64,000 nucleotides of DNA, taken from Saccharopolyspora oryzae (lineage in GTDB: Bacteria; Actinomycetota; Actinomycetes; Mycobacteriales; Pseudonocardiaceae). The DNA lies in assembly GCF_027853915.1 (NCBI RefSeq), contig NZ_JAQGLA010000016.1:50947-114946 (forward strand). The letters run 5' to 3'. Positions within the stretch are counted from its first letter, which is position 1; the number at the start of each line of letters is the position of its first letter. This document shows, in pieces, positions 53,835 through 62,870 of the stretch. The translations under genes and the position numbers were made by a program. The notes beneath the pieces are model-generated. The model was not told the DNA's origin and made no database searches. It saw only the letters and a program-made list of their open reading frames with translations.

Positions 53835-54446
53835 TCAGGGGCCCGGGGTGAGGCTTGGGGCGAAGAGGGCCATCAGGTGTTCGGTGGCCTTCTCCGGTGT
53901 CACCTCGGGGCGGTGTTCCCGCCACAGCGCGAGCCGTTCGCAGGCGCCGATGATCGCTTCGGCGTAGGCCTCCAGCTGCTCCTGGTCGAGGTCGGGGCGG
54001 GCCGCCGCGAGCAGGCCCGCGGTGAAGTCCCGCTGCTGCAAGCGGATTCCCTCGAGCTCGGAGTTCACCGAAGCACTCGGCACGGCGGACTCGTTGCGCA
54101 GCAGCGCCCAGGACTGCGCGTGGTCGTCGCCGAACTTGAAGAACGCCAGCAGGCAGTCGTGCATGAGCTGCTCGGGGCTGTCGGCTCCCGCGGCCGCGAC
54201 GGTGCTGGCCTCGATCAGCTCGCGCTTGCAGCGCTGCAGGCAGGCCAGCAGCAGGCCCTCCTTGGAGCCGAAGTACTCGTAGAGCATCGGCTTGGACAGG
54301 CCGACCCGCGCGGCGATGTCGTCCATGGAGGTCGCCTGGTAGCCCTCGGCGGCGAACACCCCTTCGGCCACGTCGAGGATCTGCTGCTCTCGCTCGGCCC
54401 GCGACATCCGCTTGCGGCGGGGGGTCGATGCCTGCTGGATCTGCAC
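53835..54446 (-). CDS. TetR/AcrR family transcriptional regulator
   Basis: 203 aa. HTH YQATSMDDIAARVGLSKPMLYEYFGSKEGLL, then the TetR ligand domain. The GTG at 54446 follows AGGG. It is divergent from the FMO gene; two CTACT inverted repeats sit in the shared promoter region and are its likely operator. Confidence 0.9.
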   Translation of the reverse strand: MQIQQASTPRRKRMSRAEREQQILDVAEGVFAAEGYQATSMDDIAARVGLSKPMLYEYFGSKEGLLLACLQRCKRELIEASTVAAAGADSPEQLMHDCLLAFFKFGDDHAQSWALLRNESAVPSASVNSELEGIRLQQRDFTAGLLAAARPDLDQEQLEAYAEAIIGACERLALWREHRPEVTPEKATEHLMALFAPSLTPGP

Positions 54447-54470
54447 GAAAACAACCCTACCGCAAGTAAC

Positions 54471-54498
54471 CTACTCGTAGTAGCCTACTGCGGAGTAG
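54471..54498. promoter_or_regulatory. Two CTACT..AGTAG palindromes (TetR operator)
   Basis: CTACT-CGT-AGTAG (54471-54483) and CTACT-GCGG-AGTAG (54485-54498) are back to back, 25-52 bp from the TetR start and 33-60 bp from the FMO start. They probably repress both promoters. Confidence 0.6.
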
Positions 54499-54530
54499 AT
54501 ACACTCGTGCCGGTGTCCGAGGAGGCCCTG

Positions 54531-56027
54531 ATGGCGCAACGGCAGTCGAAGGACCAGCGCAGTTACCGAACCTCGGTGGTCATCGTGGGAACCGGGTTCT
54601 CCGGCCTGGGCATGGCCATCAAGCTCAAGCAGGCCGGGATCGACGACTTCATCGTCCTGGAGAAGGCCGAAGACCTCGGTGGCACCTGGCGCGACAACAC
54701 CTACCCGGGCTGCGCCTGCGACGTCCCGTCGATGATGTACTCCTTCTCCTTCGAGCAGAACCCGAACTGGTCGCGGACCTTCGCCAGGCAGGGCGAGATC
54801 GAGGACTACCTGCAGCACTGCGCGGACAAGTACCGGGTCCGCGACCACATCCACTACGGCGTGGAGTTCACCGGCGCCGAGTACGACGAGTCCGCCCAGA
54901 CCTGGACCGTGACCACCAAGGACGGCACCGAGTACCTGGGCAAGGCGCTGGTCTCCGGCGTCGGCGCCCTGCACATCCCGAGCTACCCGGAACTGCCGGG
55001 CGTGGCGGACTTCGAGGGCGAGGTGTTCCACTCCGCCGAGTGGAACCACGACTACGACCTGGCCGGCAAGCGCGTCGCGGTGATCGGCACCGGCGCCAGC
55101 GCGATCCAGTTCGTGCCGCAGATCGCCAAGGAGGTCGAGCGGCTGCACCTGTTCCAGCGGACGCCCCCGTGGGTCCAGCCCAAGCCGGACCACCCCGTCC
55201 CCGAATCCGTGCAGCGCATCTTCCGCCGCGTGCCGTTCGCGCAGCGGGCCGTCCGCAACGCGCTCTACTGGACGCTGGAAGCGCGCTACTTCGCGGTGTT
55301 CAACAAGCGTCTCGGCAGGATCGCCGAGCACCTGGCGAAGCGCTACATCCGCTCGGTGGTCAAGGATCCGAAGGTGCGCGAAGCGGTCACCCCCGACTAC
55401 TCCATGGGCTGCAAGCGGATCCTGCTGTCCAACGACTACTACCCGGCGCTGAACCGGTCCAACGTGGACCTGGTGACCAGCGGCGTGGCCGAGGTCCGGA
55501 AGAACTCGGTGGTCACCGGTGACGGCGAGGAGCACCCGGTGGACGCGATCATCTACGGCACCGGTTTCCACGTCACCGACGCCTTCGACGACCTGAGCAT
55601 CGTCGGCCGCGACGGCCGCAAGCTCCAGGACGTGTGGCGCAACGGGATGGAGGCCTACCTGGGCATCACGGTCTCCGGCTTCCCGAACCTGTTCTTCCTG
55701 CTGGGGCCGAACACCGGGCTCGGCCACAACTCCGTGGTGTTCATGATCGAGTCGCAGCTCAACTACGCGGTGGGGTGCTTGAAGAAGATCTGCCGCGGCG
55801 AGATCGGGCAGCTCGACGTCCGCCAGTCCGTGCAGGACGACTTCAACAGCGAGATCCAGTCCGAGCTGGGCGACGCGGTGTGGTCGGCGGGCGGCTGCCG
55901 CAGCTGGTACCTCGACGAGAACGGCGTCAACCGCACGGTGTGGCCCGGTTTCACGTGGAAGTACTGGCTGCGCACCCGAAAGGCCGATCCTGCGGATTTC
56001 GAGATCACCGCCGCGCGGGGTCGTTGA
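54531..56027 (+). CDS. Flavin-containing monooxygenase (Baeyer-Villiger type)
   Basis: 498 aa. First Rossmann motif VIVGTGFSGLGMAI near residue 23, GGTWRDNTYPGCACDVPS, second Rossmann VAVIGTGASAIQF near 185. The fingerprint FEGEVFHSAEWN (near 162) has the FxGxxxHxxxW core of type I BVMOs, with Asn where Pro or Asp is usual. It oxidises ketones or heteroatoms with NADPH and oxygen. The ATG at 54531 follows GAGGAGG. The adjacent TetR gene is its probable regulator. Confidence 0.92.
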   Translation: MAQRQSKDQRSYRTSVVIVGTGFSGLGMAIKLKQAGIDDFIVLEKAEDLGGTWRDNTYPGCACDVPSMMYSFSFEQNPNWSRTFARQGEIEDYLQHCADKYRVRDHIHYGVEFTGAEYDESAQTWTVTTKDGTEYLGKALVSGVGALHIPSYPELPGVADFEGEVFHSAEWNHDYDLAGKRVAVIGTGASAIQFVPQIAKEVERLHLFQRTPPWVQPKPDHPVPESVQRIFRRVPFAQRAVRNALYWTLEARYFAVFNKRLGRIAEHLAKRYIRSVVKDPKVREAVTPDYSMGCKRILLSNDYYPALNRSNVDLVTSGVAEVRKNSVVTGDGEEHPVDAIIYGTGFHVTDAFDDLSIVGRDGRKLQDVWRNGMEAYLGITVSGFPNLFFLLGPNTGLGHNSVVFMIESQLNYAVGCLKKICRGEIGQLDVRQSVQDDFNSEIQSELGDAVWSAGGCRSWYLDENGVNRTVWPGFTWKYWLRTRKADPADFEITAARGR

Positions 56028-56109
56028 GAGTTCGCACGGACGTTCGATATAGTGGCGGCGTTGTTGCCGAGCAGCCCCCACCGGGCTCACCCTTGAGCAG
56101 GGAATGGCC

Positions 56110-56865
56110 ATGTCACCGCTGACTTCCGACGAACTGCGCGAGATCCGTGACGAGCTGAACTCCGGGACCACGCCGACGGTGTGGTTCACCGGCTCCGCCG
56201 TCGGCGTCCCGGAAGGGCGCTCGGGCAAGGTGATCTCGCTCGACGAACCGGCCGAAGGCGACTTCATCCAGGTCCGGCCGGCCGGTTCGAAGGACGTGCT
56301 GTCCTTCTCCGCAGCGGAAGTCACGAAGGTCAAACCGCCGCGCAAGCGCGCAGCGGCGGAGCCCGCGAAACCGGCGAAGCCGGAACCCAAGCCCAAGCCA
56401 GCGGGAGCGACGCTGCCGCGGAGCTCGGCCATGATGGCGGCGAAGCCCGCCTCCCCGGCGAAGCCCGCGGGGACCGCGGCGAAGCCGGCCGCGGAGTCCG
56501 GAGCGACGGCGAAGCCGAGCGCAGGCGGAGCGCAGCCGAGCACGGCGAAGCCGGGCGCCGGGACGGCGGCGGCGAAGCGGAAGCCGCGCCCGCCGAAGGC
56601 AGTCGGCGGAGCGACCGTGACGCTCACGGCCGACGAAGACGGCCAGTGGAGCGTCGAGGTCAGCACGCCGAAGAAGCGGGTGCTGAAGCCGACGCAGGTG
56701 CAGGCCGGTGCGGTGGCGCAGGCGGCGAAGGTCCTGCACGACGACGTCGCGGCAGCGGTGGAGCCGCTGATCGAGGCTGCTCGGGAGCAGCAGAAGGCCA
56801 AGGTCGAGCAGCTCCGCGCGGAGCTCGCCGCGGCCGAAGCCGCCCTGGACGACCTGCGTTCCTGA
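56110..56865 (+). CDS. DUF6319-like protein with Ala/Pro/Lys linker
   Basis: 251 aa. N-terminal domain about 75 residues (TVWFTGSAVGVPEGRSGKVI then FIQVRPAGSKDVLSFSAAEV), a 100-residue Ala/Pro/Lys/Thr linker, and a C-terminal helical domain rich in Ala/Lys/Glu that could be a coiled coil. It resembles the actinobacterial DUF6319 family. The ATG at 56110 is 6 bp after AGGGA. Function unknown; a nucleic-acid or cell-wall partner is possible. Confidence 0.75.
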   Translation: MSPLTSDELREIRDELNSGTTPTVWFTGSAVGVPEGRSGKVISLDEPAEGDFIQVRPAGSKDVLSFSAAEVTKVKPPRKRAAAEPAKPAKPEPKPKPAGATLPRSSAMMAAKPASPAKPAGTAAKPAAESGATAKPSAGGAQPSTAKPGAGTAAAKRKPRPPKAVGGATVTLTADEDGQWSVEVSTPKKRVLKPTQVQAGAVAQAAKVLHDDVAAAVEPLIEAAREQQKAKVEQLRAELAAAEAALDDLRS

Positions 56866-56897
56866 GCGGACTTCTCGGTGCGACCAGCTGAACCGGC

Positions 56898-56936
56898 GAG
56901 CGGAGTCCGCGCCACGACCCGGCGCGAACTCCGCTC
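56898..56936. terminator. Terminator between convergent genes
   Basis: GAGCGGAGT and ACTCCGCTC close a stem that continues inward with CGCGCC/GGCGCG, loop near ACGACCC. Confidence 0.7.
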
Positions 56937-56950
56937 GTTCCGTCAGTCGA

Positions 56951-58195
56951 TCAGTTCTCGATCTCGGTGATCGAGCTCTTGGTCTGCGGACCTCGGTCGG
57001 TGGGCGGGATCTGGTCGTACGCCGCCGGATCCAGGTTCTCCACCTGCCCGCTGGCGATCGAGGACAGGATCCCGTCCAGTCCGATGTAGACGGTCCGGGT
57101 CAGCATTCCCCGGTGCTGCTCGCCGAGGTTCTGCGTCTGGCCGCGCACCTCGAACAGCACCGCGCCGCTGCCGTTGAGCTGGAACGCGCCCAAACCCGTG
57201 CCGGGCAGGTCGATGTCCTGCGGGTACAGCGTGATGTTGCCGAAGTCGGGGTTCTTCTTCGCCGCCTCCTGCAGCGCGTTGTAGGCCGCCACGTTGAGCT
57301 GCTTGGAGTACTCCGGCCGGAAGGTGTCGGCGAAGTCGGCGTGCGCCGCGCCCGCCGGGGTGCTCGGGTCGGCCACGAACTTGCCGGACAGGCTCATCGT
57401 CACGAAGCGGTCGGTGCCCGGAACCGTGTAGCAGGCGCCCTGGTGGTGCAGGTCGACGTAGGTGTCGACCGCGCCGAACTCGGCCTGCAGCGACTTGTAG
57501 ACGTCGCGCACGGTCTGCGTCTCCGGGCTGAGGAACCAGCCCGGCTTCTCGCTGGCGCCGGGGAAGTCCTGCGGTTGCGGCTGGTAGTCCAGGTCCGGGT
57601 TGTAGTCGCGGTTGACGTCGAAACCGGGGCGCTGCGAGTAGTCGTCGCCTTGCCGCTGGCCGGTGTAGTAGTTCCACGGTGCTTCCGCGGTCGCCAGCTG
57701 CGGGAAGCGCGACTGCGCCTCCTCCCAGGTCATGTCGTTGCCGCGCCGGTCCAGGGCGCCCGCGTCGGGGTTGATCTTCGGCATGGCCACCACGGTCAGC
57801 TGTTCGCGGATCTGCTCGGCGTGCGCGGAATCCGAGGTGCCGAGGTAGTCCAGCAGGTCCAGCGCCGCGTCCGGGCCGGTCTTCTCGTTGCCGTGGATCT
57901 CGGCGGTGATCAGCACGACCTTCGGGCCGGTGCCGACGCGAGCGGCCAGCATGTCGCGTCCCCGGTTGGACTCGCCGACCTTCTCCACCGCGACCCGGCC
58001 CGCGCTGACCCGTTCGATCCGGTCGAGCTCGACCAGCAGTTCGTCGTAGCTGGTGAACTCCGAGATCGGGTTCTCGCGCGGCTCCTCGCTGCACGGCGGT
58101 GGCGCGGCCGCCGTCGGTGGGGCGGTGGCCGTCGCGGGGATGAACGCCGACCCCGCGACCACGGCGGCCAGTGCCAGTACTCGCATCCGGTGCAT
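56951..58195 (-). CDS. Secreted M14 family zinc carboxypeptidase
   Basis: 414 aa from the ATG at 58195, after AAGGAG. Signal peptide MHRMRVLALAAVVAGSAFIP. The zinc ligands are visible: HGNE in ITAEIHGNEKTG (His and Glu), and the third His in VDLHHQGACYTV. The catalytic Glu is in VLFEVRGQ. M14 enzymes trim C-terminal residues of peptides or cell-wall peptides. It shares its promoter region with a divergent MFS gene. Confidence 0.93.
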   Translation of the reverse strand: MHRMRVLALAAVVAGSAFIPATATAPPTAAAPPPCSEEPRENPISEFTSYDELLVELDRIERVSAGRVAVEKVGESNRGRDMLAARVGTGPKVVLITAEIHGNEKTGPDAALDLLDYLGTSDSAHAEQIREQLTVVAMPKINPDAGALDRRGNDMTWEEAQSRFPQLATAEAPWNYYTGQRQGDDYSQRPGFDVNRDYNPDLDYQPQPQDFPGASEKPGWFLSPETQTVRDVYKSLQAEFGAVDTYVDLHHQGACYTVPGTDRFVTMSLSGKFVADPSTPAGAAHADFADTFRPEYSKQLNVAAYNALQEAAKKNPDFGNITLYPQDIDLPGTGLGAFQLNGSGAVLFEVRGQTQNLGEQHRGMLTRTVYIGLDGILSSIASGQVENLDPAAYDQIPPTDRGPQTKSSITEIEN

Positions 58196-58341
58196 GCAGG
58201 ACTCCTTGCCGTTGCTGGAACGGATCACAGCCAAACCGATCGGACGAAAGGCGACAATCGGCCAGCAGTGGGCATCTCGGACGTCCGCGCAGGGAGTGGA
58301 CAGGCTGGACAGGGGGAGCGGTCCGGGCCTATCAAAGACCA

Positions 58342-59493
58342 GTGCGAGTCTCGGTCGAACCACGTGAGCGGAACAGAACACCCCTGCAGCGCAGCTCGTT
58401 CCGGCTGCTGCTGGTAGCGACCGTCGGTGGTTTCGCCGGGTACATCCTGCTGATGCCGGTGCTGCCGCTGTGGGCGGTGGCCGGCGGTGCCGGTGAGGTC
58501 GCGGCGGGTGCGACCAACGCCGTGTTCATGCTCATCACCGTCATCACGCAGCTGTGCATGCCGTGGCTGCTCAAGCGCATCGACCACCGGATCGCCTTCG
58601 GCCTGGGCACGCTGTTCATCGGCCTGCCCACGCCGCTGTACGCGCTGTCCAGCGACATGTGGCTGCTGCTCGGGGTGTCGAGCGTGCGGGGCATCGGCTT
58701 CGGGCTGCTCACGGTGACCGGCGCCGCCCTGGTGGCCGAGCTCGTGCCGGTCGAGCAGCGCGGTCGGGCCGCCGGGCTGTACGGGCTGTCGGTCGGGCTG
58801 CCGAACGTCGCCTTCCTGCCGGTGGGGGTGTGGTTGACCCAGCAGATCGGTTTCGCTCCGCTGTTCTGGATCGCGGGTGCCCTGCCGGTCGCCGCCACGG
58901 CCGCGCTGTTCGGCATGTCCCGCGTGCGGTCGCGCGAACCGGCGGGCGGCTCGCGCACCACGACCTTCCCGCTCGCGCTGGTGCCGTCCTGGACGGTCAT
59001 GACCACCGTGGCCATCGGCGCCGGCGGCATCGTCGCCTTCCTGCCGCTGGCCATCGACGAATCGCTGGCGCCGGCAGCGCTGATGGCCTTCGGTGCCGCC
59101 ACGATGCTCGGCCGATGGGGAGCGGGGCAGCTCGGCGACCGGCTGGGCCAGCGCCGCATCCTGGTCCCGTCGGTGCTGCTGTCCGGTCTCGGTGCCGCGC
59201 TGCTCGCGGTCGCCGCGTCGAACGCGGATCCGGTGGCGCTGGTCGGTGCGGCAGCGTTCGGCGGCGGGTTCGGCGCGGTGCAGAACACGACGCTGGTGAT
59301 GATGTTCGACCGGACCGACTCCGGGGTGGCCAGCACCGCCTGGAACATCGCCTACGACGCGGGCCAGGGGCTCGGTTCGCTCGGTTTCGGCGTTCTGATC
59401 GTGTTGTCCGGATATCCGGTCACCTTCGTGATCATGGCCGTGCTGATCGGGCTCTGCACCCCGCTCGCCTTCGGCCGCCGCCAGCAGTTGTGA
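58342..59493 (+). CDS. MFS transporter, probably leaderless
   Basis: 383 aa, 12 helices, with the MFS loop GAGQLGDRLGQRRI between helices 8 and 9. The GTG at 58342 has no ribosome site, but TGGACA (58306-58311) and TATCAA (58330-58335), 18 bp apart, place the transcription start right at the GTG, so the message may lack a leader. Efflux substrate unknown. Confidence 0.82.
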   Translation: MRVSVEPRERNRTPLQRSSFRLLLVATVGGFAGYILLMPVLPLWAVAGGAGEVAAGATNAVFMLITVITQLCMPWLLKRIDHRIAFGLGTLFIGLPTPLYALSSDMWLLLGVSSVRGIGFGLLTVTGAALVAELVPVEQRGRAAGLYGLSVGLPNVAFLPVGVWLTQQIGFAPLFWIAGALPVAATAALFGMSRVRSREPAGGSRTTTFPLALVPSWTVMTTVAIGAGGIVAFLPLAIDESLAPAALMAFGAATMLGRWGAGQLGDRLGQRRILVPSVLLSGLGAALLAVAASNADPVALVGAAAFGGGFGAVQNTTLVMMFDRTDSGVASTAWNIAYDAGQGLGSLGFGVLIVLSGYPVTFVIMAVLIGLCTPLAFGRRQQL

Positions 59494-59601
59494 TTGAGCG
59501 CACATTCCCGGTGGTGCCGAAAGGAGTTCGGATCGGTGCCGTGCGCGGTGCGTGATGAAGCCGGAGGTTGCGGCGGGGCGCGAGCGCCTAGAATGCGAAG
59601 T

Positions 59602-60000
59602 GTGTTCCGCAGCCTCTTGACCCCGCGTTGGCTGCTTCTGCACGCCCTGTTCATCGCGGCCACCATCGGCACCGTCTTCCTGGCCGTGTGGCAGTGGGAT
59701 CGCGCGCACGAAGCCGGCGGGAGCTTCCAGAACCTCGGCTACGCGCTGCAGTGGCCGCTGTTCGGCGCGTTCACGATCTTCCTGTGGATCCGCGTGATGC
59801 GCATGGACCTCGCCCGGGAGCGCGAGGAAGCCGATCCCGAAGTCGCCGAGGAGAAGCCCGCGGAGCAGCCCGAAGTGCGCCGGAAGCGGCCGCTCGTGCC
59901 GCCGCCGGCGCCGCGCGTCGAGGCCGACGAAGATCCGGAACTCGCCGAGTACAACAGGTACCTCGCCGAGCTGAACGAATCCGACTCCCGCGCTAGTTGA
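59602..60000 (+). CDS. Small two-helix membrane protein, probably leaderless
   Basis: 132 aa: two membrane helices (RWLLLHALFIAATIGTVFLA and YALQWPLFGAFTIFLWIRVM) then a charged Pro-rich tail ending with ELAEYNRYLAEL. Common in actinobacteria, function unknown. TAGAAT (59589-59594) 7 bp before the GTG at 59602 fits a leaderless start; the ATG at 59593 is an alternative. Its stop overlaps the convergent gene by 8 bp. Confidence 0.75.
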   Translation: MFRSLLTPRWLLLHALFIAATIGTVFLAVWQWDRAHEAGGSFQNLGYALQWPLFGAFTIFLWIRVMRMDLAREREEADPEVAEEKPAEQPEVRRKRPLVPPPAPRVEADEDPELAEYNRYLAELNESDSRAS

Positions 60001-60373
60001 ACGTGATGTTGCCGTTGAACTCGCGGGTCTGAACCAGGTTCTTGACCTGCCCGTGGTTGATGTTGACGACGCTGTCGTCGGCAGCCGAGACGTCGTTGTG
60101 CACCGCAGCGCCTTCCGACCGCAGCTCCTCGGCGAACTCCGCGTCCTCCGCGCACACCTGGTCCAGCCGCTCGGCGAGCGCCTTGATCTGCGGTCGGTCC
60201 GCGGTGTCCGCTTCGGCGGCTTCGAGTGCGGCCTTCGTCTCAGGATCGCGTTCCGACCTCCGCTTGAGCAGATCGCGGACCTTCACCAGCGCCGCTTTTC
60301 CCGCCGCGCCCAACGCGGTCGCCGCCTGCCCGGCGAGTGCGGTGGCCAGCGAATCCAGGAAAGGATCGGTCAT
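59993..60373 (-). CDS. Small protein with C-terminal amyloid-like motif
   Basis: 126 aa from the ATG at 60373, after GGAGGAG. An N-terminal membrane-associated or amphipathic helix (LATALAGQAATALGAAGKAAL) and a charged helical middle part are followed by the tail VVNINHGQVKNLVQTREFNG then NITF. That tail has the two-strand N/G/V pattern seen in NLR-associated amyloid signalling motifs of actinomycetes; this is recognition by pattern only. Convergent overlap of 8 bp with the upstream plus-strand gene. Confidence 0.65.
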   Translation of the reverse strand: MTDPFLDSLATALAGQAATALGAAGKAALVKVRDLLKRRSERDPETKAALEAAEADTADRPQIKALAERLDQVCAEDAEFAEELRSEGAAVHNDVSAADDSVVNINHGQVKNLVQTREFNGNITFN

Positions 60374-60652
60374 TTCTCCTCCACGCGATCGGCTCGGCTG
60401 GTCACCAAGTGTAGTGATCAGCGCCCTCGCGGTGGGCGTGATCCGGGCTGCTGGACCGTTCGGTGCATCGTCGCTCCAACCGGGCGGTGTGATATCAACG
60501 GAACTGGTTGGCCGTGGAGAGAACGAGGCGTCGTCCGGTGCTGCTGATGCGGCCGTCGACGGGATGTTCTCCGGCCGGTCGGTGAACCGGCGAGACGGAT
60601 TCCAGGTGGGGGTTTCGACCTGCGGTCGGTGGTCGAGCCGGGTGGACACTTG

Positions 60653-62758
60653 ATGATTGGGGCAGGCGTGCGCAGCGGCGTGCTGTTGAAGATGTTCGGG
60701 CTGTGCGTCCTGGCCGGCGTGCTGGTGGCGGCGTTGCTGCTGCCGATGGCGACCGGCGCCGGGGCGATGGTCAACCAGACCAGCGACGCCATGTCGAAGA
60801 TGTCGGGTTCGCTGGCGCGGCAGGACATGCCGCAGGTCTCGACGGTCACCGACAAGGACGGCGCACCGATCGCCTACTTCTTCCGGGACTACCGCGTCGA
60901 CACCCGTCCCGAGCAGATCTCCGAGTACATGAAGGCCGCGATCACCGCGGTCGAGGACAAGCGCTTCTGGGACCACGGCGGCGTCGACTGGCACGGCACG
61001 GTCCGCGCGCTGGCCAAGAACGTCAGCAGCGGTGAAGCCGCGCAGGGCGCGTCGACGATCACCCAGCAGTACGTGAAGAACTACCTCGTGCACGTGGTCG
61101 CCGGCTCCGACAACCCGGTCGAGGCCGAGAAGGCCAAGGAGACCACGATCGCGCGGAAGCTGCGCGAGGCCAAGATCGCCACCGAGCTCGAGCGCACCAT
61201 GACCAAGGAGGAGATCCTCACCGGATACCTCAACGTGGTGCCCTTCGGCAACCAGACCTTCGGCGTCGGCGCCGCCTCGCAGACCTACTTCGGCACCACC
61301 CCGGACAAGCTGACCATCGCCCAGTCCGCGCTGCTGGCCGCGATCGTCAACGCGCCGGGATCGCTGAACCCCAACAGCAACCCGGAAGACGCGAAGCGGC
61401 GGCGCGACCTCGTCATCGACCTGATGACCGACCCGATGAACAACAAGTTCATCACCAAGGAAGACGCCGAGATCGCCAAGAACGAGCCGCTCAACACGCT
61501 GTCCCCGCTGGGCCGTCCGCCGAACGGCTGCGTCGGCGTCGGCGACGGCACCACCGACGGCTTCTTCTGCACCTACGTCACCGACTACCTCGACCGGATG
61601 GGCATCGACAGCAAGCAGCTGCAGACCGGCGGCTACACCATCCGCACCACGCTCGACCGCAAGTCCACCGAAGCGGCCAAGGCCGCCGCCGAGGCCCAGG
61701 TGCCGACCCAGACCGAAGGCATCGCCAACGCGATGGCGGTCGTCGAACCGGGCAAGGACAAGCACAAGGTGCGGGCGCTGGTCGCCAACCGCGACTACGG
61801 CAACGACGCCAGCAAGGGGCAGACCGCCTACGACATCGTGAGCCGGGTGCAGCCGTTCGGCGCGGGCTCGGTCTACAAGGTGTTCACCGCTGCGGCGGCG
61901 ATCGAGCAGGGCATGAGCATCAACGAGGTGATTGACGTGCCCGCCTCGTACACCTCGCGCGTCTACAAGAACGGCACCGCGCCTTACACGGTCGGCAACG
62001 CCGACGGCGTGCAGCCGGGGCCGCGGACGCTGCAGATGGCGCTCGCGACCTCGCCGAACACCGCGTTCGTCGCGCTGTCCGAGCGGGCCGGGCTGAACAA
62101 CGTCGTCGACATGGCCACCAGGCTCGGCCTGCGCACCGGCATGACCAGGGTCAACTCGTCCGGTCAGACGTTGAAGGAGGACGGTTCGAACGGGCCGTCC
62201 CAGGCCGATGCGGTCAAGAACGGTAACCGCGGCGCGTTCACGCTCGGCTACACGCCGACCAGCGTCCTGGAGCTGTCCAACGTCGGCGCGACGATCATGA
62301 GCGAGGGCGTGTACTGCCCGCCGACGCCGATCGAGGAGATCACCGACCGCAACGGCAACCCGGTCCAGCTCCCCGAGGCGCCGTGCGAGCAGGCGGTTTC
62401 CCCGCAGACGGCCGCGCAGCTGGCGCAGGGCATGAGCAAGGACGACACCGAGGGCACCTCCCGCGCGGCCGCCCAGGCCGTCGGCTGGTCCCGGCCGATG
62501 ATCGGCAAGACCGGTACCACCCAGGAGCACAAGTCCGCGGCGTTCCTGGCCGCCACCCCGCAGATGTCGGGCGCGGTCCTGACCTACGCCGACGGCGCGC
62601 GACCCCAAGGCATCTGCGACAGCGGCGGCGACGCGCCGCCGACCCTGTGCGGCAAGAACGGCGGCAACATCTACGGCGGCAAGGTGCCGGCGCGCACCTG
62701 GTTCGCGGCGATGACCAAGATCCACGAAGGCCTCCCGGTCGCACCGCTGCCCGGTTAA
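60653..62758 (+). CDS. Class A penicillin-binding protein (transglycosylase/transpeptidase)
   Basis: 701 aa. One N-terminal membrane helix, then the GT51 transglycosylase domain with the catalytic Glu in AVEDKRFWDHGGVDW and QGASTITQQYVKN. The transpeptidase domain has SVYK as the SxxK motif (FGAGSVYKVF), SPN as SxN (ATSPNTAF) and KTG in IGKTGTTQ. It builds and cross-links peptidoglycan. The ATG at 60653 follows GGTGGA; GTG at 60668 is possible. Resembles PonA1-like enzymes. Confidence 0.95.
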   Translation: MIGAGVRSGVLLKMFGLCVLAGVLVAALLLPMATGAGAMVNQTSDAMSKMSGSLARQDMPQVSTVTDKDGAPIAYFFRDYRVDTRPEQISEYMKAAITAVEDKRFWDHGGVDWHGTVRALAKNVSSGEAAQGASTITQQYVKNYLVHVVAGSDNPVEAEKAKETTIARKLREAKIATELERTMTKEEILTGYLNVVPFGNQTFGVGAASQTYFGTTPDKLTIAQSALLAAIVNAPGSLNPNSNPEDAKRRRDLVIDLMTDPMNNKFITKEDAEIAKNEPLNTLSPLGRPPNGCVGVGDGTTDGFFCTYVTDYLDRMGIDSKQLQTGGYTIRTTLDRKSTEAAKAAAEAQVPTQTEGIANAMAVVEPGKDKHKVRALVANRDYGNDASKGQTAYDIVSRVQPFGAGSVYKVFTAAAAIEQGMSINEVIDVPASYTSRVYKNGTAPYTVGNADGVQPGPRTLQMALATSPNTAFVALSERAGLNNVVDMATRLGLRTGMTRVNSSGQTLKEDGSNGPSQADAVKNGNRGAFTLGYTPTSVLELSNVGATIMSEGVYCPPTPIEEITDRNGNPVQLPEAPCEQAVSPQTAAQLAQGMSKDDTEGTSRAAAQAVGWSRPMIGKTGTTQEHKSAAFLAATPQMSGAVLTYADGARPQGICDSGGDAPPTLCGKNGGNIYGGKVPARTWFAAMTKIHEGLPVAPLPG

Positions 62759-62769
62759 TCGGAACTGAG

Positions 62770-62815
62770 AAGGGGAACCTCCCGGTCGAGCTTTGACCGG
62801 GAGGTTCCCCTTTTT
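62770..62815 (+). terminator. Intrinsic terminator after the PBP gene
   Basis: AAGGGGAACCTCCCGGTC and GACCGGGAGGTTCCCCTT form an 18-bp perfect stem, loop GAGCTTT, followed by TTT. A textbook intrinsic terminator. Confidence 0.92.
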
Positions 62816-62870
62816 CGCGCCGGATTCGCGTGCTCAGCTGCGCCTCAGAATCGGTTGGCAGAATGCTTCC

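Noticed and set aside
60629..60652. Longer start for the PBP
   Set aside because: Frame has no ribosome site upstream of 60629, and the membrane helix begins after 60653.
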